A DNA stretch of 64,000 nt from Sphingobacterium sp. N143. GTDB lineage: Bacteria > Bacteroidota > Bacteroidia > Sphingobacteriales > Sphingobacteriaceae. Positions 54,662 to 62,728 of this stretch are shown here, piece by piece (the first letter of the stretch is position 1; each line of letters begins with the position of its first letter). The stretch covers positions 620,001 to 684,000 of the forward strand of contig NZ_JACAIS010000001.1 in NCBI RefSeq assembly GCF_030325625.1, written 5' to 3'. Both the position numbers and the translations under genes were made by a program. The notes below the pieces were generated by a model, which saw only the letters and a program-made list of their open reading frames with translations, made no database searches and was not told the DNA's origin.

Positions 54662-55081
54662 CTATTGACATGTTTTTAATTGCTTTTCCACTTCGTCCAG
54701 GGGATATATTTCTTTTCCTTTGTTGATCTTTGTATTAATGTAAGTAAGCACATAAGCAATATCTACGGCTGAAAGGTTTGAGGCAGGCATGCTGTTATTG
54801 AATTTTTTTCCGGCAACTTCCAGTTCTCCGGAAGTACCATACTTAATCATGCAAGCCAGTTTTTGACGGTTGGCTTCCAAAAATTTGCTGTCTGTCAAGG
54901 GCGGGTAGAGGTTGCCCAGTCCTTCTCCTTGTTCGCCATGGCAGTTTTGACAATGTGTAATATATACTTTCTGGCCATTCACAGCGTATTGTGCAGTTTT
55001 GATATCCACTTCGTTTTGACAACTTATGAGGGCAATGAGCACAGCGCCGATGGTCAAACAAGTTGTTAAGATAATACGCAT
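54662..55081 (-). CDS. Cytochrome c lipoprotein
   Basis: A predicted SPII lipoprotein with one haem c. From ATG 55081 it has about 139 residues; the longer frame to 55099 would overlap the SCO gene by 17 bases. The lipobox is ALISC (Cys near 21). The haem motif is CQNCH (about residue 44), with the distal methionine expected in NNSMPASNLSAVDIAYVLTY. Class I type, single haem. It is next to a SCO gene, one base apart, and probably passes electrons in the respiratory chain, but its partner is unknown. Confidence 0.9.
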   Translation of the reverse strand: MRIILTTCLTIGAVLIALISCQNEVDIKTAQYAVNGQKVYITHCQNCHGEQGEGLGNLYPPLTDSKFLEANRQKLACMIKYGTSGELEVAGKKFNNSMPASNLSAVDIAYVLTYINTKINKGKEIYPLDEVEKQLKTCQ

Positions 55082-55082
55082 G

Positions 55083-55730
55083 TTAATTTTTACTTTCACT
55101 CAGTAATGTAGGCAAGTCATTCATCAATTTTTTGACTTGTTCGTCGTTGGTTCCGTCATAGGCCCCCCGAATACGTTTGTCCTTATCGATCAATACAAGA
55201 TAACCTTGGTGGTCATATCCCCCAGGCGCATTTTTATCTTCAGCGGTATATACCATGTATTGATTTGCGATGCCATATATGTCAGCTTTTGTGCCAGAAA
55301 CAAACTGCCAATGGTCATTGCTGACGCCCAGTTTTTGTGCATAGTCTTTCAACACGTAGGGTTGATCGTATTTAAAATCAATGCTATGGGATAAAAAGCG
55401 TACAGCATCATTATCCTTATATTGTTCATATATCTTCAACAGATTGCGATTCATCGTTGGACAGATGCTCGGACAATGGGTGAAAAAGAAGTTGGCGATA
55501 TATACCTTGCCTTCAAAATCTTTGTCTGAAATCATAACACTATCCTGATTTAGGAAATTAAATGCAGGGATAGTATGGTAAATAGTATCTACTACTTGTT
55601 TTCCATCCACAGTTTTTTCAACAGCCTCTCTTTCGCCGTAGATGGGCAAGGTCGATGGGCTATTGTTATTGCAGGAAAAGAGTCCGAGTAATAAACCTGT
55701 AGCACAGTAAAATTTAATGATTGGTTTCAT
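55083..55730 (-). CDS. SCO family copper chaperone
   Basis: A SCO1/SenC/PrrC-like protein of about 215 residues from ATG 55730, which gives a lipobox signal (LLGLFSC) and membrane anchoring. The copper site CPSIC lies in FFFTHCPSICPTMNRNL, and the conserved histidine in GGYDHQGYLVLIDKDK; all three copper ligands are there. SCO proteins insert copper into cytochrome oxidase CuA or act as thiol reductases. No oxidase genes are in the window. The cytochrome c gene follows one base later. Confidence 0.93.
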   Translation of the reverse strand: MKPIIKFYCATGLLLGLFSCNNNSPSTLPIYGEREAVEKTVDGKQVVDTIYHTIPAFNFLNQDSVMISDKDFEGKVYIANFFFTHCPSICPTMNRNLLKIYEQYKDNDAVRFLSHSIDFKYDQPYVLKDYAQKLGVSNDHWQFVSGTKADIYGIANQYMVYTAEDKNAPGGYDHQGYLVLIDKDKRIRGAYDGTNDEQVKKLMNDLPTLLSESKN

Positions 55731-55824
55731 CTGTATGTTTTTTATGTATTTCCTTATCAATCTACCTTTTCAATTATTATGCTGTCTATTGCGGTTTTTT
55801 ATGGTCAGATGTTCGAGGAGCTGT

Positions 55825-56241
55825 CTAGAAGTTCCCTAACTTCTCTTGACTTTCTTTGGCGACATTGTCAAATATTTTTTTCATATCGGATACTTTTTGG
55901 AGTTCGGTTTCAAAATATTTGCTATCTGTGCTGTCGGCGTTATAGTCTTTCATCCAGTCCATCATATGGTCCGTCGCACTTTCTAAGTTCGCTTTCAGTA
56001 TTCCAAGATCCTTGCGGGTAGCTGAAGTATCCAAGCTGGACTTGGTCGCTTTGATCGCTTTTAAATTATTCAGGATAGAATCTATTTTGATTGCATCACG
56101 GTCAAACTGAGCGATTTGAGGCATGATTTCATCATGAATTTTGATGGTTGAGTCCTGAAGCACTTTTACGTGATGGGTGCCAGTTGTGTCACAAGCAGTT
56201 ATGGTCAATGTGGCGATAGCCAGGAAAGCAATTTTGTTCAT
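55825..56241 (-). CDS. Hypothetical lipoprotein
   Basis: A 138-residue SPII lipoprotein: MNKIAFLAIATLTITACD gives lipobox ITAC (Cys17). The mature part is helical and charged, with heptad-like stretches (DRDAIKIDSILNNLKAIKA, LGILKANLESATDHMMDWM), and no known domain. It lies about 94 bases upstream of the SCO gene on the same strand, and may belong to the same copper/cytochrome unit. Two histidines follow the start of the mature protein, but nothing else suggests a metal site. Confidence 0.7.
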   Translation of the reverse strand: MNKIAFLAIATLTITACDTTGTHHVKVLQDSTIKIHDEIMPQIAQFDRDAIKIDSILNNLKAIKATKSSLDTSATRKDLGILKANLESATDHMMDWMKDYNADSTDSKYFETELQKVSDMKKIFDNVAKESQEKLGNF

Positions 56242-56280
56242 GTTCCTATTTTTTGGTAATTGGACAAATATATCAATTTC

Positions 56281-56778
56281 TTACGGCTCAACATTTTTAT
56301 TTCTGGAGGGGAATGTAAAATTCAAGTCACGAATGTAGGTTTCACAGCTCACTACTGCACATAATTCATCATTCTTATCCTTGATCTGTAGGGTGAAGTT
56401 TTTAATGATTTTGCCTTTTGTCCGGATATTTTGAACACATTCTTCAAGCACTTCATCAGAAAGCTGGACCGAATACCCCACGCTGGTTTTTCCGGGTTTT
56501 TTAAAATCAATTTTTGATGATTTGAGCCAGGCGATGGTTTTTTTAAATCCAATCTTTTGAAGGTATTGATCGATTAAAATAGGAAAGATGGGGTCTGCTG
56601 CAGCGAAGATGGTTCCCCCGAACAATGTTTTATTCGTGTTGATATTAAAAGGCGTCTTATAAATTTTCACCTCGGCTCCTTTGAAGCCGGGGCTGATTTT
56701 CTTTACCCAGATTCCTTGAAATAAAAATGGGGGGTAAAAGCGCAACAACCATGTTAAAGCAAGCGGACTGTATCTCAT
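56281..56778 (-). CDS. DUF4442 (hotdog-fold) protein
   Basis: About 165 residues from ATG 56778 (MRYSPLALTWLLRFYPPFLF); a longer frame to 56796 starts upstream of the promoter box and is unlikely. I recognise it as DUF4442, thioesterase-like hotdog proteins: LFGGTIFAAADPIFPILIDQ, SSKIDFKKPGKTSVGYSVQL and AVVSCETYIRDLNFTFPSRN. The substrate is unknown, and catalytic residues are not clear. A full TANNTTTG box ends four bases before the ATG. Confidence 0.8.
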   Translation of the reverse strand: MRYSPLALTWLLRFYPPFLFQGIWVKKISPGFKGAEVKIYKTPFNINTNKTLFGGTIFAAADPIFPILIDQYLQKIGFKKTIAWLKSSKIDFKKPGKTSVGYSVQLSDEVLEECVQNIRTKGKIIKNFTLQIKDKNDELCAVVSCETYIRDLNFTFPSRNKNVEP

Positions 56779-56782
56779 GGTA

Positions 56783-56790
56783 CAAAAATA
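56783..56790 (-). promoter_or_regulatory. Promoter -7 box of the DUF4442 gene (TATTTTTG)
   Basis: A full TANNTTTG match on the minus strand, followed by TACC and the ATG; the message would be leaderless. Confidence 0.65.
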
Positions 56791-56870
56791 GAACAATGTA
56801 TGGGATTATTTCTTGAAATCTTGGTTTTCTAAATTCACTATGGTATTTTTACAGGATCAAACAACCTAAA

Positions 56871-58106
56871 ATGTCAGCACGAAAGGAGAAAGAATCTGAA
56901 AACAAAAAGGTATGGTTACTGGTTACTATAGCTTCATTAGGATATTTTGTCGATATCTATGATTTGATCATTTTTTCCATTGTGCGCATCCAGTCGTTTA
57001 CGGATATTGGTGTACCGGTGGAACAAATGCGTGTGGAGGGGGAGTTTGTCCTTAACATGCAGATGGGGGGCTTACTTATTGGTGGTGTGGTCTGGGGGAT
57101 TATCGGCGACAAGTTCGGGCGCCTGAAAGTGCTGTTTGGTTCTATCCTTCTTTACTCTTTAGCGAATATCGCCAATGGCTTTGTCCATGACGTACTGATG
57201 TATGGTATCATTCGGTTTGTGGCCGGGATTGGATTGGCAGGTGAGCTGGGGGCTGGTATTACCCTGGTTTCAGAAAGTATGCATAGATCAAAACGGGGAT
57301 ACGGCACGATGCTGGTTGCTGGTGTCGGTGTATTGGGGGCGATCTTGGCTTATTTTGTTTCTGAGGAGTTTAATTGGCGTACGGCGTATTTTGTTGGGGG
57401 AGGTATGGGATTGTTGCTGTTGTTGTTGCGGGTTGGGTCTTTTGAATCAGGACTGTTTAAAGAACAGGATAAAGGGGAAGTTGTCAAGGGGGACTTCAGT
57501 ATGCTTTTTACCAACAAGAACCGATTGAAGCGTTATATCAATTGTCTATGTATTGGCCTGCCGATCTGGTTTGTTGTAGGTGTCCTGGTAACACAGGCGC
57601 CTGAAATTGGAAAAGCACTTGGGGCAACAGAAACATTAAGTGCTGGAAAAGGAGTGATGTTTACCTATATCGGGATTTCACTCGGTGATGTTTTGGCAGG
57701 GGTATTCGCGCAGGTTTTGAAATCCCGTAAAAAAGTAGTCTTTATTTGCCAGTTACTTATTATTGGGAGTTCACTTTGGTACCTTCTGAGTGATGGGATC
57801 ACAGCCAATAAATTTTTTGCTTTAGCCTTTGTGATGGGGGTTGGAGTTGGCTATTGGGCCACCTTTGTTACGATCTCAGCAGAACAGTTTGGGACAAACC
57901 TGCGGGCTACGGTCGCGACAACTGCCCCCAACTTTGTACGGGGGGCACTTATTCCGTCGACATTGGTTTACGGATTTTTAGTAAGTTATTTTGGTATCGT
58001 TCCGGCGGCAATCAGTATGGTATTGTTGTTGTCTGGTATAGCCATTTACGCATTGACGCAGCTTGAGGAAAGTTTTGATAAAGATCTGAATTATGTGGAG
58101 CAGTAA
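56871..58106 (+). CDS. MFS transporter
   Basis: A 411-residue inner-membrane carrier with twelve predicted helices. The loop 2-3 signature is GIIGDKFGRLKVLFGS; helix 4-5 has RFVAGIGLAGELGAGITLVS followed by the SESMHRSKRGYG loop, a pattern of the sugar/metabolite:H+ symporter group. The C-terminal half repeats it with GISLGDVLAGVFAQVLKSRK. The substrate is unknown. The following plus-strand region has no terminator that I can see; the next gene is on the other strand, 14 bases away. Confidence 0.86.
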   Translation: MSARKEKESENKKVWLLVTIASLGYFVDIYDLIIFSIVRIQSFTDIGVPVEQMRVEGEFVLNMQMGGLLIGGVVWGIIGDKFGRLKVLFGSILLYSLANIANGFVHDVLMYGIIRFVAGIGLAGELGAGITLVSESMHRSKRGYGTMLVAGVGVLGAILAYFVSEEFNWRTAYFVGGGMGLLLLLLRVGSFESGLFKEQDKGEVVKGDFSMLFTNKNRLKRYINCLCIGLPIWFVVGVLVTQAPEIGKALGATETLSAGKGVMFTYIGISLGDVLAGVFAQVLKSRKKVVFICQLLIIGSSLWYLLSDGITANKFFALAFVMGVGVGYWATFVTISAEQFGTNLRATVATTAPNFVRGALIPSTLVYGFLVSYFGIVPAAISMVLLLSGIAIYALTQLEESFDKDLNYVEQ

Positions 58107-58120
58107 GGTGGCAGAAAACA

Positions 58121-58303
58121 TTATTTTTTTCTGCCGGGACACTTTTTGCAACGTTTACCCTCCTTATATTTTTTGCAGCATTTCTTGAAGCAAACGCATG
58201 AAAAATCAGAAAAAGGGAGCATTGCGGCATTTCTAGACTGAAATGGAGAAGCTTTACTTTCTGTACTGCTTTGTTCTGTCCAGGACTCAATAACTTCATT
58301 CAT
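58121..58303 (-). CDS. Small Cys/Lys-rich protein
   Basis: A 60-residue protein. Its C-terminal part is VCFKKCCKKYKEGKRCKKCP, with six cysteines among lysines, so zinc or nucleic acid binding is possible. It resembles small basic Cys-rich hypothetical proteins that I recall from Bacteroidota, though I cannot name a family. A perfect promoter box, TAACTTTG, ends four bases before the ATG, which supports a real, probably leaderless gene. An overlapping 95-codon frame at 58012-58299 lacks such support. Confidence 0.7.
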   Translation of the reverse strand: MNEVIESWTEQSSTESKASPFQSRNAAMLPFSDFSCVCFKKCCKKYKEGKRCKKCPGRKK

Positions 58304-58307
58304 GGTA

Positions 58308-58315
58308 CAAAGTTA
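58308..58315 (-). promoter_or_regulatory. Promoter -7 box of the small Cys/Lys-rich gene (TAACTTTG)
   Basis: A full TANNTTTG match, followed by TACC and the ATG at 58303. The same TTTG-TACC-ATG junction precedes the DUF4442 gene. Confidence 0.65.
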
Positions 58316-58353
58316 TCATTTGTTTAAAACAATTCTAAATAATAATGAAGTTT

Positions 58354-58926
58354 TTACATTTTTTTGATCAGATTTTCAATGATCTTGGGAAAATACTGAT
58401 GTTCTAATTGCTGTCCTTTGAACTTAATAATATCCAAGGTATCTGTGGGGTCTACCTTAAATTTGGCCTGATAAATAATTTCACCTTCATCAAAGTGTTC
58501 ATTGGCAAAATGTATGGTGATTCCGTGTTCCTCTTCTTTATTGGCTAAAACTGCTTTATGCACATGATCTCCATACATACCTTTACCTCCATATTTGGGA
58601 AGGAGGGCCGGATGTATATTGATGATCTGATTAGGAAAGGCTTTTAAGAGATTGTTTGGGACGAGCCAAAGAAAACCGGCCAAGACGACCAGATCAATAT
58701 TTAGATTTTTAAGTATATTGACCACATTGTCTGTCTGATAAAACTCATTTCGATCGAATACATGCGACGGTATTTCAAAATTGTCAGCGCGTTGAATAAC
58801 GTAAGCATCGGAGTTGTTTGATAGAATCAATGCAACCTCTACGTCGTCTGAATATTTGAAATGTTCCATTATTTTTTGAGCGTTGGAACCTGAACCTGAA
58901 GCAAAAATGGCAATTCGTTTTTTCAC
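58354..58926 (-). CDS. purN: Phosphoribosylglycinamide formyltransferase
   Basis: Transfers a formyl group from formyltetrahydrofolate to GAR in purine synthesis. The 190 residues show IFASGSGSNAQKIMEHF at the start (phosphate site), LAGFLWLVPNNLL, and the catalytic block NIHPALLPKYGGKGMYGDHV with Asn-His, then HGITIHFANEHFDEGEIIYQ with the catalytic aspartate region. The N-H-D triad is thus intact. It lies 50 bases upstream of the small Cys/Lys-rich gene. Confidence 0.95.
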   Translation of the reverse strand: MKKRIAIFASGSGSNAQKIMEHFKYSDDVEVALILSNNSDAYVIQRADNFEIPSHVFDRNEFYQTDNVVNILKNLNIDLVVLAGFLWLVPNNLLKAFPNQIINIHPALLPKYGGKGMYGDHVHKAVLANKEEEHGITIHFANEHFDEGEIIYQAKFKVDPTDTLDIIKFKGQQLEHQYFPKIIENLIKKM

Positions 58927-59084
58927 GATTAATGGGTATTAATGGATTTGATCGATTTAAAAATTAGCTCAAACTTACGCAATTTTTGTAAAAAAACTAA
59001 AACGATGAAGACCAGAAGCGTATTTTTAGGTATAATTGGATTAAAATTAATTGAATATTCATTATTCGTTTAAATACTTTTAAT

Positions 59085-59579
59085 ATGCGGCTATTCCATT
59101 TCATTTTTTTTGCTGGTATATTTTTTCTTTCCTTGCAGGTATTGGCACAAGCGCCAAAGACTATGCCTTCATTTACATTTGATGAAGTTTATCAGGTCGG
59201 TAAATTCAGCTCAGATAAGCTGCCCAAAACAGGATTTATTGTTCTGGATTTTTATGACCCCGGCTGTGGACACTGTCAAAAAATGGGGGCTGGTATTGCA
59301 CGAAATTTAACAGAACTGAAACAGGTCAATTTCTATTTTATTTCTATGAATGATAAACCTTATGTGGATGGGTTTATTAATATGTATGCCAAATCCCTCA
59401 AAAACGCATCCAATGTGAAGTTTTTATTTGATCCAGGGACACAATTTATTGAAAAGTTCAGGCCGGGTAATTATCCTTCACTCTATATCTATGATGCTAA
59501 AACGAAGGTGCTGATACAGCATCTGGATGGTGAAGATGATATTAATAAATTGTTGAGTATTGTTGCTGCAAAGAAGTGA
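59085..59579 (+). CDS. Exported thioredoxin-fold protein
   Basis: A 164-residue protein with a cleavable signal peptide (FFAGIFFLSLQVLAQ, cut near residue 22) and no lipobox, so periplasmic and soluble. The thioredoxin domain has FYDPGCGHCQKMGAG, a CxxC active site, then VNFYFISMNDKPYV and a conserved proline in RPGNYPSLYIYDA. It is a paralogue of the lipoprotein at 5209-5817, sharing DPGCxHCQ and YFISMND, but lacks the anchor and His-rich linker. Its partner is unknown. A terminator follows. Confidence 0.85.
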   Translation: MRLFHFIFFAGIFFLSLQVLAQAPKTMPSFTFDEVYQVGKFSSDKLPKTGFIVLDFYDPGCGHCQKMGAGIARNLTELKQVNFYFISMNDKPYVDGFINMYAKSLKNASNVKFLFDPGTQFIEKFRPGNYPSLYIYDAKTKVLIQHLDGEDDINKLLSIVAAKK

Positions 59580-59603
59580 TTTTTAATAAGATGTGTTAAA
59601 ATG

Positions 59604-59640
59604 AACAAGCCCGCCATGAGTTATAGCGGGCTTGTTTTAT
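59604..59640. terminator. Bidirectional terminator between the thioredoxin and clpB genes
   Basis: An 11-bp stem (AACAAGCCCGC and its complement) around an 11-base loop, with T-rich bases on the plus strand. It lies between convergent genes and reaches the clpB stop. Confidence 0.85.
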
Positions 59641-62243
59641 TATACAGTTTCCTGTTTGTTGATGAAAACAAATTGACCATCAAAGACATCTAGTCTGATC
59701 ACGGAATCACGACTCACTTTTCCAGATAAGATCTCCTTTGATAATTCATTCAAAATACGCTTTTGAATGACACGTTTCAATGGTCTGGCACCATATATTG
59801 GATCATATCCCAGCTGAGCCAGCCAGTCCATGGCATCATCTGAGGCAGTGATGAATATATTTTGTTCGGCCAACTGTTTCTGTACCTGCGTAAATTGTAG
59901 TCGGACAATATCAGCAATTTCATCCCGGCTCAAAGGTGTGAACATGATCACCTCATCGATGCGGTTCAGGAATTCTGGACGAATGGACTGTTTGAGAAGA
60001 TCGAATACTTCATTACGTGTTTTGGCAATGATCTCATCCTTATTGTCGTCGCGTAAGTGGCTGAAATTTTCTTGAATGACATGCGAACCGGTGTTTGAGG
60101 TCATGATAATGATCGTATTTTTAAAATTCACTGTGCGACCTTTATTATCGGTGAGGTGTCCATCATCTAATACTTGCAATAAGATATTAAAAACATCAGG
60201 ATGTGCTTTTTCGATTTCATCCAGTAAGACGACTGAATACGGGCGTCTTCGTACAGCCTCAGTCAACTGTCCTCCCTCATCGTAGCCTACATATCCTGGG
60301 GGCGCACCAATCAGACGAGATACCGCGTGTCGTTCTTGGTATTCGGACATATCAATACGTACCATTGACTGTTCGTCATCAAAGAGGAATTCGGCCAGGG
60401 CTTTGGCCAGTTCGGTTTTCCCGACACCAGTGGTTCCCAGAAAAATAAATGATCCGATCGGGCGTTTTGCATCATTCAGGCCTGCTCTGGAGCGACGGAT
60501 GGCATCCGAAATAGCCTCTATAGCCTCATCCTGGCCAGCAACACGTTTGTGAAGTTCTTCTTCCAGATTCAGGAGCTTTTCGCGTTCGGACTGGATCATT
60601 TTACTAACAGGTATGCCAGTCCATTTTGCGACCACATCGGCGATATCCTCAGAAGTTACTTCCTCTTTGAGCATACGCTTGCTTTCCTGTTTTTCCACTA
60701 ATTCTGCTTTCAGTCGATCCACCTTTTCTTGGGCTTCCTTTATACGTCCATAGCGCAATTCGGCAACTTTACCATAATCGCCCGAACGTTCAGCCTGCTC
60801 AGCCTCAAGTTTATAGTTTTCAATATTTTCAATCTCTTGATTGACATTGTCAACAAGGCCTTTTTCTTCTTGCCAGGCCGCCCTCAAGGTATCCCTTTCG
60901 GCTGAAAGATTAGCGATGCTTTCTGAAAGTTCTTGCACTTTCTTCTCGTCATTCTCACGTTTTAGGGCTTCCCGTTCAATTTCAAGCTGCATGATTCTGC
61001 GTTCCAATTCGTCTACGGCTTCAGGTACAGAGTCCATTTCAAGGCGCAATTTAGATGCCGCTTCATCGATTAAGTCAATCGCTTTGTCAGGTAGAAATCG
61101 ATCCGCGATATAGCGCTGTGATAATTCCACGGCTGCAATAATGGATTCGTCGAGAATGCGCACTTTATGATGTGTTTCATAACGTTCTTTTAGACCCCGG
61201 AGGATAGAAATAGCATCTTGGGTGTCTGGTTCTTCGACCATGACCTTTTGAAATCTCCTTTCCAGAGCCTTGTCTTTTTCAAAGTATTTTTGATATTCAT
61301 TCAGTGTGGTGGCGCCAATTGCACGCAGTTCTCCCCGGGCCAGGGCAGGTTTTAAGATGTTGGCCGCATCCATGGCACCTTCGCCACCGCCAGCTCCCAC
61401 CAATGTATGTATCTCGTCGATAAAGAGGATGATCTCACCATTGGAATCCGTTACTTCCTTGACCACCGCCTTTAAGCGCTCTTCGAACTCACCTTTATAT
61501 TTGGCCCCAGCTACAAGGGCCCCCATATCCAATGAAAATACGATCTTGGATTTTAGATTCTCCGGAGCATCACCTTTGATAATCCGGTAAGCAATACCTT
61601 CAGCAATGGCAGTTTTACCAACTCCAGGTTCACCGACGAGTATGGGGTTGTTTTTGGTGCGGCGGGAGAGAATCTGCATGACGCGCCGGATTTCCTCATC
61701 GCGACCGATAACAGGGTCCAGTTTGCCAGATTCGGCATATTCGTTGAGATTCCGGGCATATTTTCCTAAAGCATTGTAGGTTGCCTCGGCATTTTGATCT
61801 GTTACGCGGCTATTACCTCGTAGTTCTTTGATGGCAATTTTTAGATCCTTCTCAGTAACACCTTGTGATTTCAGTAAGGTTGAGGTTTTGTCTGTCGTGG
61901 CCAGGATGCCCAATAACAGATGTTCGACAGATACGAAGTCATCGTGGAATTCCTTTAAATATCCCTGCGCTTTCTGAAGTGCATTATTGGCATCACTGCT
62001 GAGATAAATATTGCTGCCACTGACTTTAGGGAAGCTTTCGATTTGTTTGTCAAGTTCAGACCCTAGGTAGGTGAGGTTGACGTTTAATTTTTTTAAGAGA
62101 TGGCTGACAACATTTTCATCTACAGTGAGTAATGCTTTTAGAATATGTGCTGTTTCGATGGCCTGTTGTTGATGGCCGGCAGCTATTTCCGAAGCTTTTT
62201 GTATGGCCTCTTGGGCTTTGATTGTATAATTGTTAAAATTCAT
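59640..62243 (-). CDS. clpB: Disaggregase chaperone ClpB (Hsp100)
   Basis: Unfolds aggregated proteins with the DnaK system. The 867 residues fit ClpB in order: N-terminal Clp repeats ([19 protein letters not shown]), AAA1 with Walker [14 protein letters not shown] and Walker [16 protein letters not shown], a coiled-coil middle domain (about 410-520), and AAA2 with [17 protein letters not shown] and [14 protein letters not shown]. The middle domain separates it from ClpA and ClpC. No ClpP-binding loop (IGF/L) was noticed. The 261 bases upstream hold no heat-shock element that I can name. Confidence 0.97.
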   Translation of the reverse strand: MNFNNYTIKAQEAIQKASEIAAGHQQQAIETAHILKALLTVDENVVSHLLKKLNVNLTYLGSELDKQIESFPKVSGSNIYLSSDANNALQKAQGYLKEFHDDFVSVEHLLLGILATTDKTSTLLKSQGVTEKDLKIAIKELRGNSRVTDQNAEATYNALGKYARNLNEYAESGKLDPVIGRDEEIRRVMQILSRRTKNNPILVGEPGVGKTAIAEGIAYRIIKGDAPENLKSKIVFSLDMGALVAGAKYKGEFEERLKAVVKEVTDSNGEIILFIDEIHTLVGAGGGEGAMDAANILKPALARGELRAIGATTLNEYQKYFEKDKALERRFQKVMVEEPDTQDAISILRGLKERYETHHKVRILDESIIAAVELSQRYIADRFLPDKAIDLIDEAASKLRLEMDSVPEAVDELERRIMQLEIEREALKRENDEKKVQELSESIANLSAERDTLRAAWQEEKGLVDNVNQEIENIENYKLEAEQAERSGDYGKVAELRYGRIKEAQEKVDRLKAELVEKQESKRMLKEEVTSEDIADVVAKWTGIPVSKMIQSEREKLLNLEEELHKRVAGQDEAIEAISDAIRRSRAGLNDAKRPIGSFIFLGTTGVGKTELAKALAEFLFDDEQSMVRIDMSEYQERHAVSRLIGAPPGYVGYDEGGQLTEAVRRRPYSVVLLDEIEKAHPDVFNILLQVLDDGHLTDNKGRTVNFKNTIIIMTSNTGSHVIQENFSHLRDDNKDEIIAKTRNEVFDLLKQSIRPEFLNRIDEVIMFTPLSRDEIADIVRLQFTQVQKQLAEQNIFITASDDAMDWLAQLGYDPIYGARPLKRVIQKRILNELSKEILSGKVSRDSVIRLDVFDGQFVFINKQETV

Positions 62244-62504
62244 GTTATTGCTTTGATGTTGATGTGTTTTGATAATAACAATCGAAGTGCCATTCAGTTT
62301 TTGGGCGGTTAATCGGAAAAAATGGCAATATTTTTTATTGAATCATGACAAATTTTCAGCCTATAAAAATAATGATATTGATTTTTAAATATTTGGCTTT
62401 TCGGATTTAAAAATAATGAGGATCCATTTGCATTTTTAATTAAGGCTTCCGATATTTGCAGCATCTTAAAACGGAGGCCCGTTGTAAGATTGAAAAGAAG
62501 TAAC

Positions 62505-62577
<73 letters not shown>

Positions 62578-62612
62578 CTTCGAGTGAAACTCAGTAATAA
62601 CTTCTTTAAAAA

Positions 62613-62685
<73 letters not shown>

Positions 62686-62686
62686 C

Positions 62687-62724
62687 AAAAAAGGTCGCTA
62701 AGCTATAACTTAGCGACCTTTTTT
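62687..62724. terminator. Terminator after the tRNA-Thr pair
   Basis: A perfect 16-bp stem (AAAAAAGGTCGCTAAG and its complement), six-base loop and T run, between the tRNAs and the convergent alkaline phosphatase gene. Confidence 0.9.
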
Positions 62725-62728
62725 GGTT

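Noticed and set aside
58012..58299. A 95-codon minus-strand frame overlapping the small Cys/Lys-rich gene
   Set aside because: It overlaps the MFS gene end and lacks the perfect promoter box that the 60-codon frame has.
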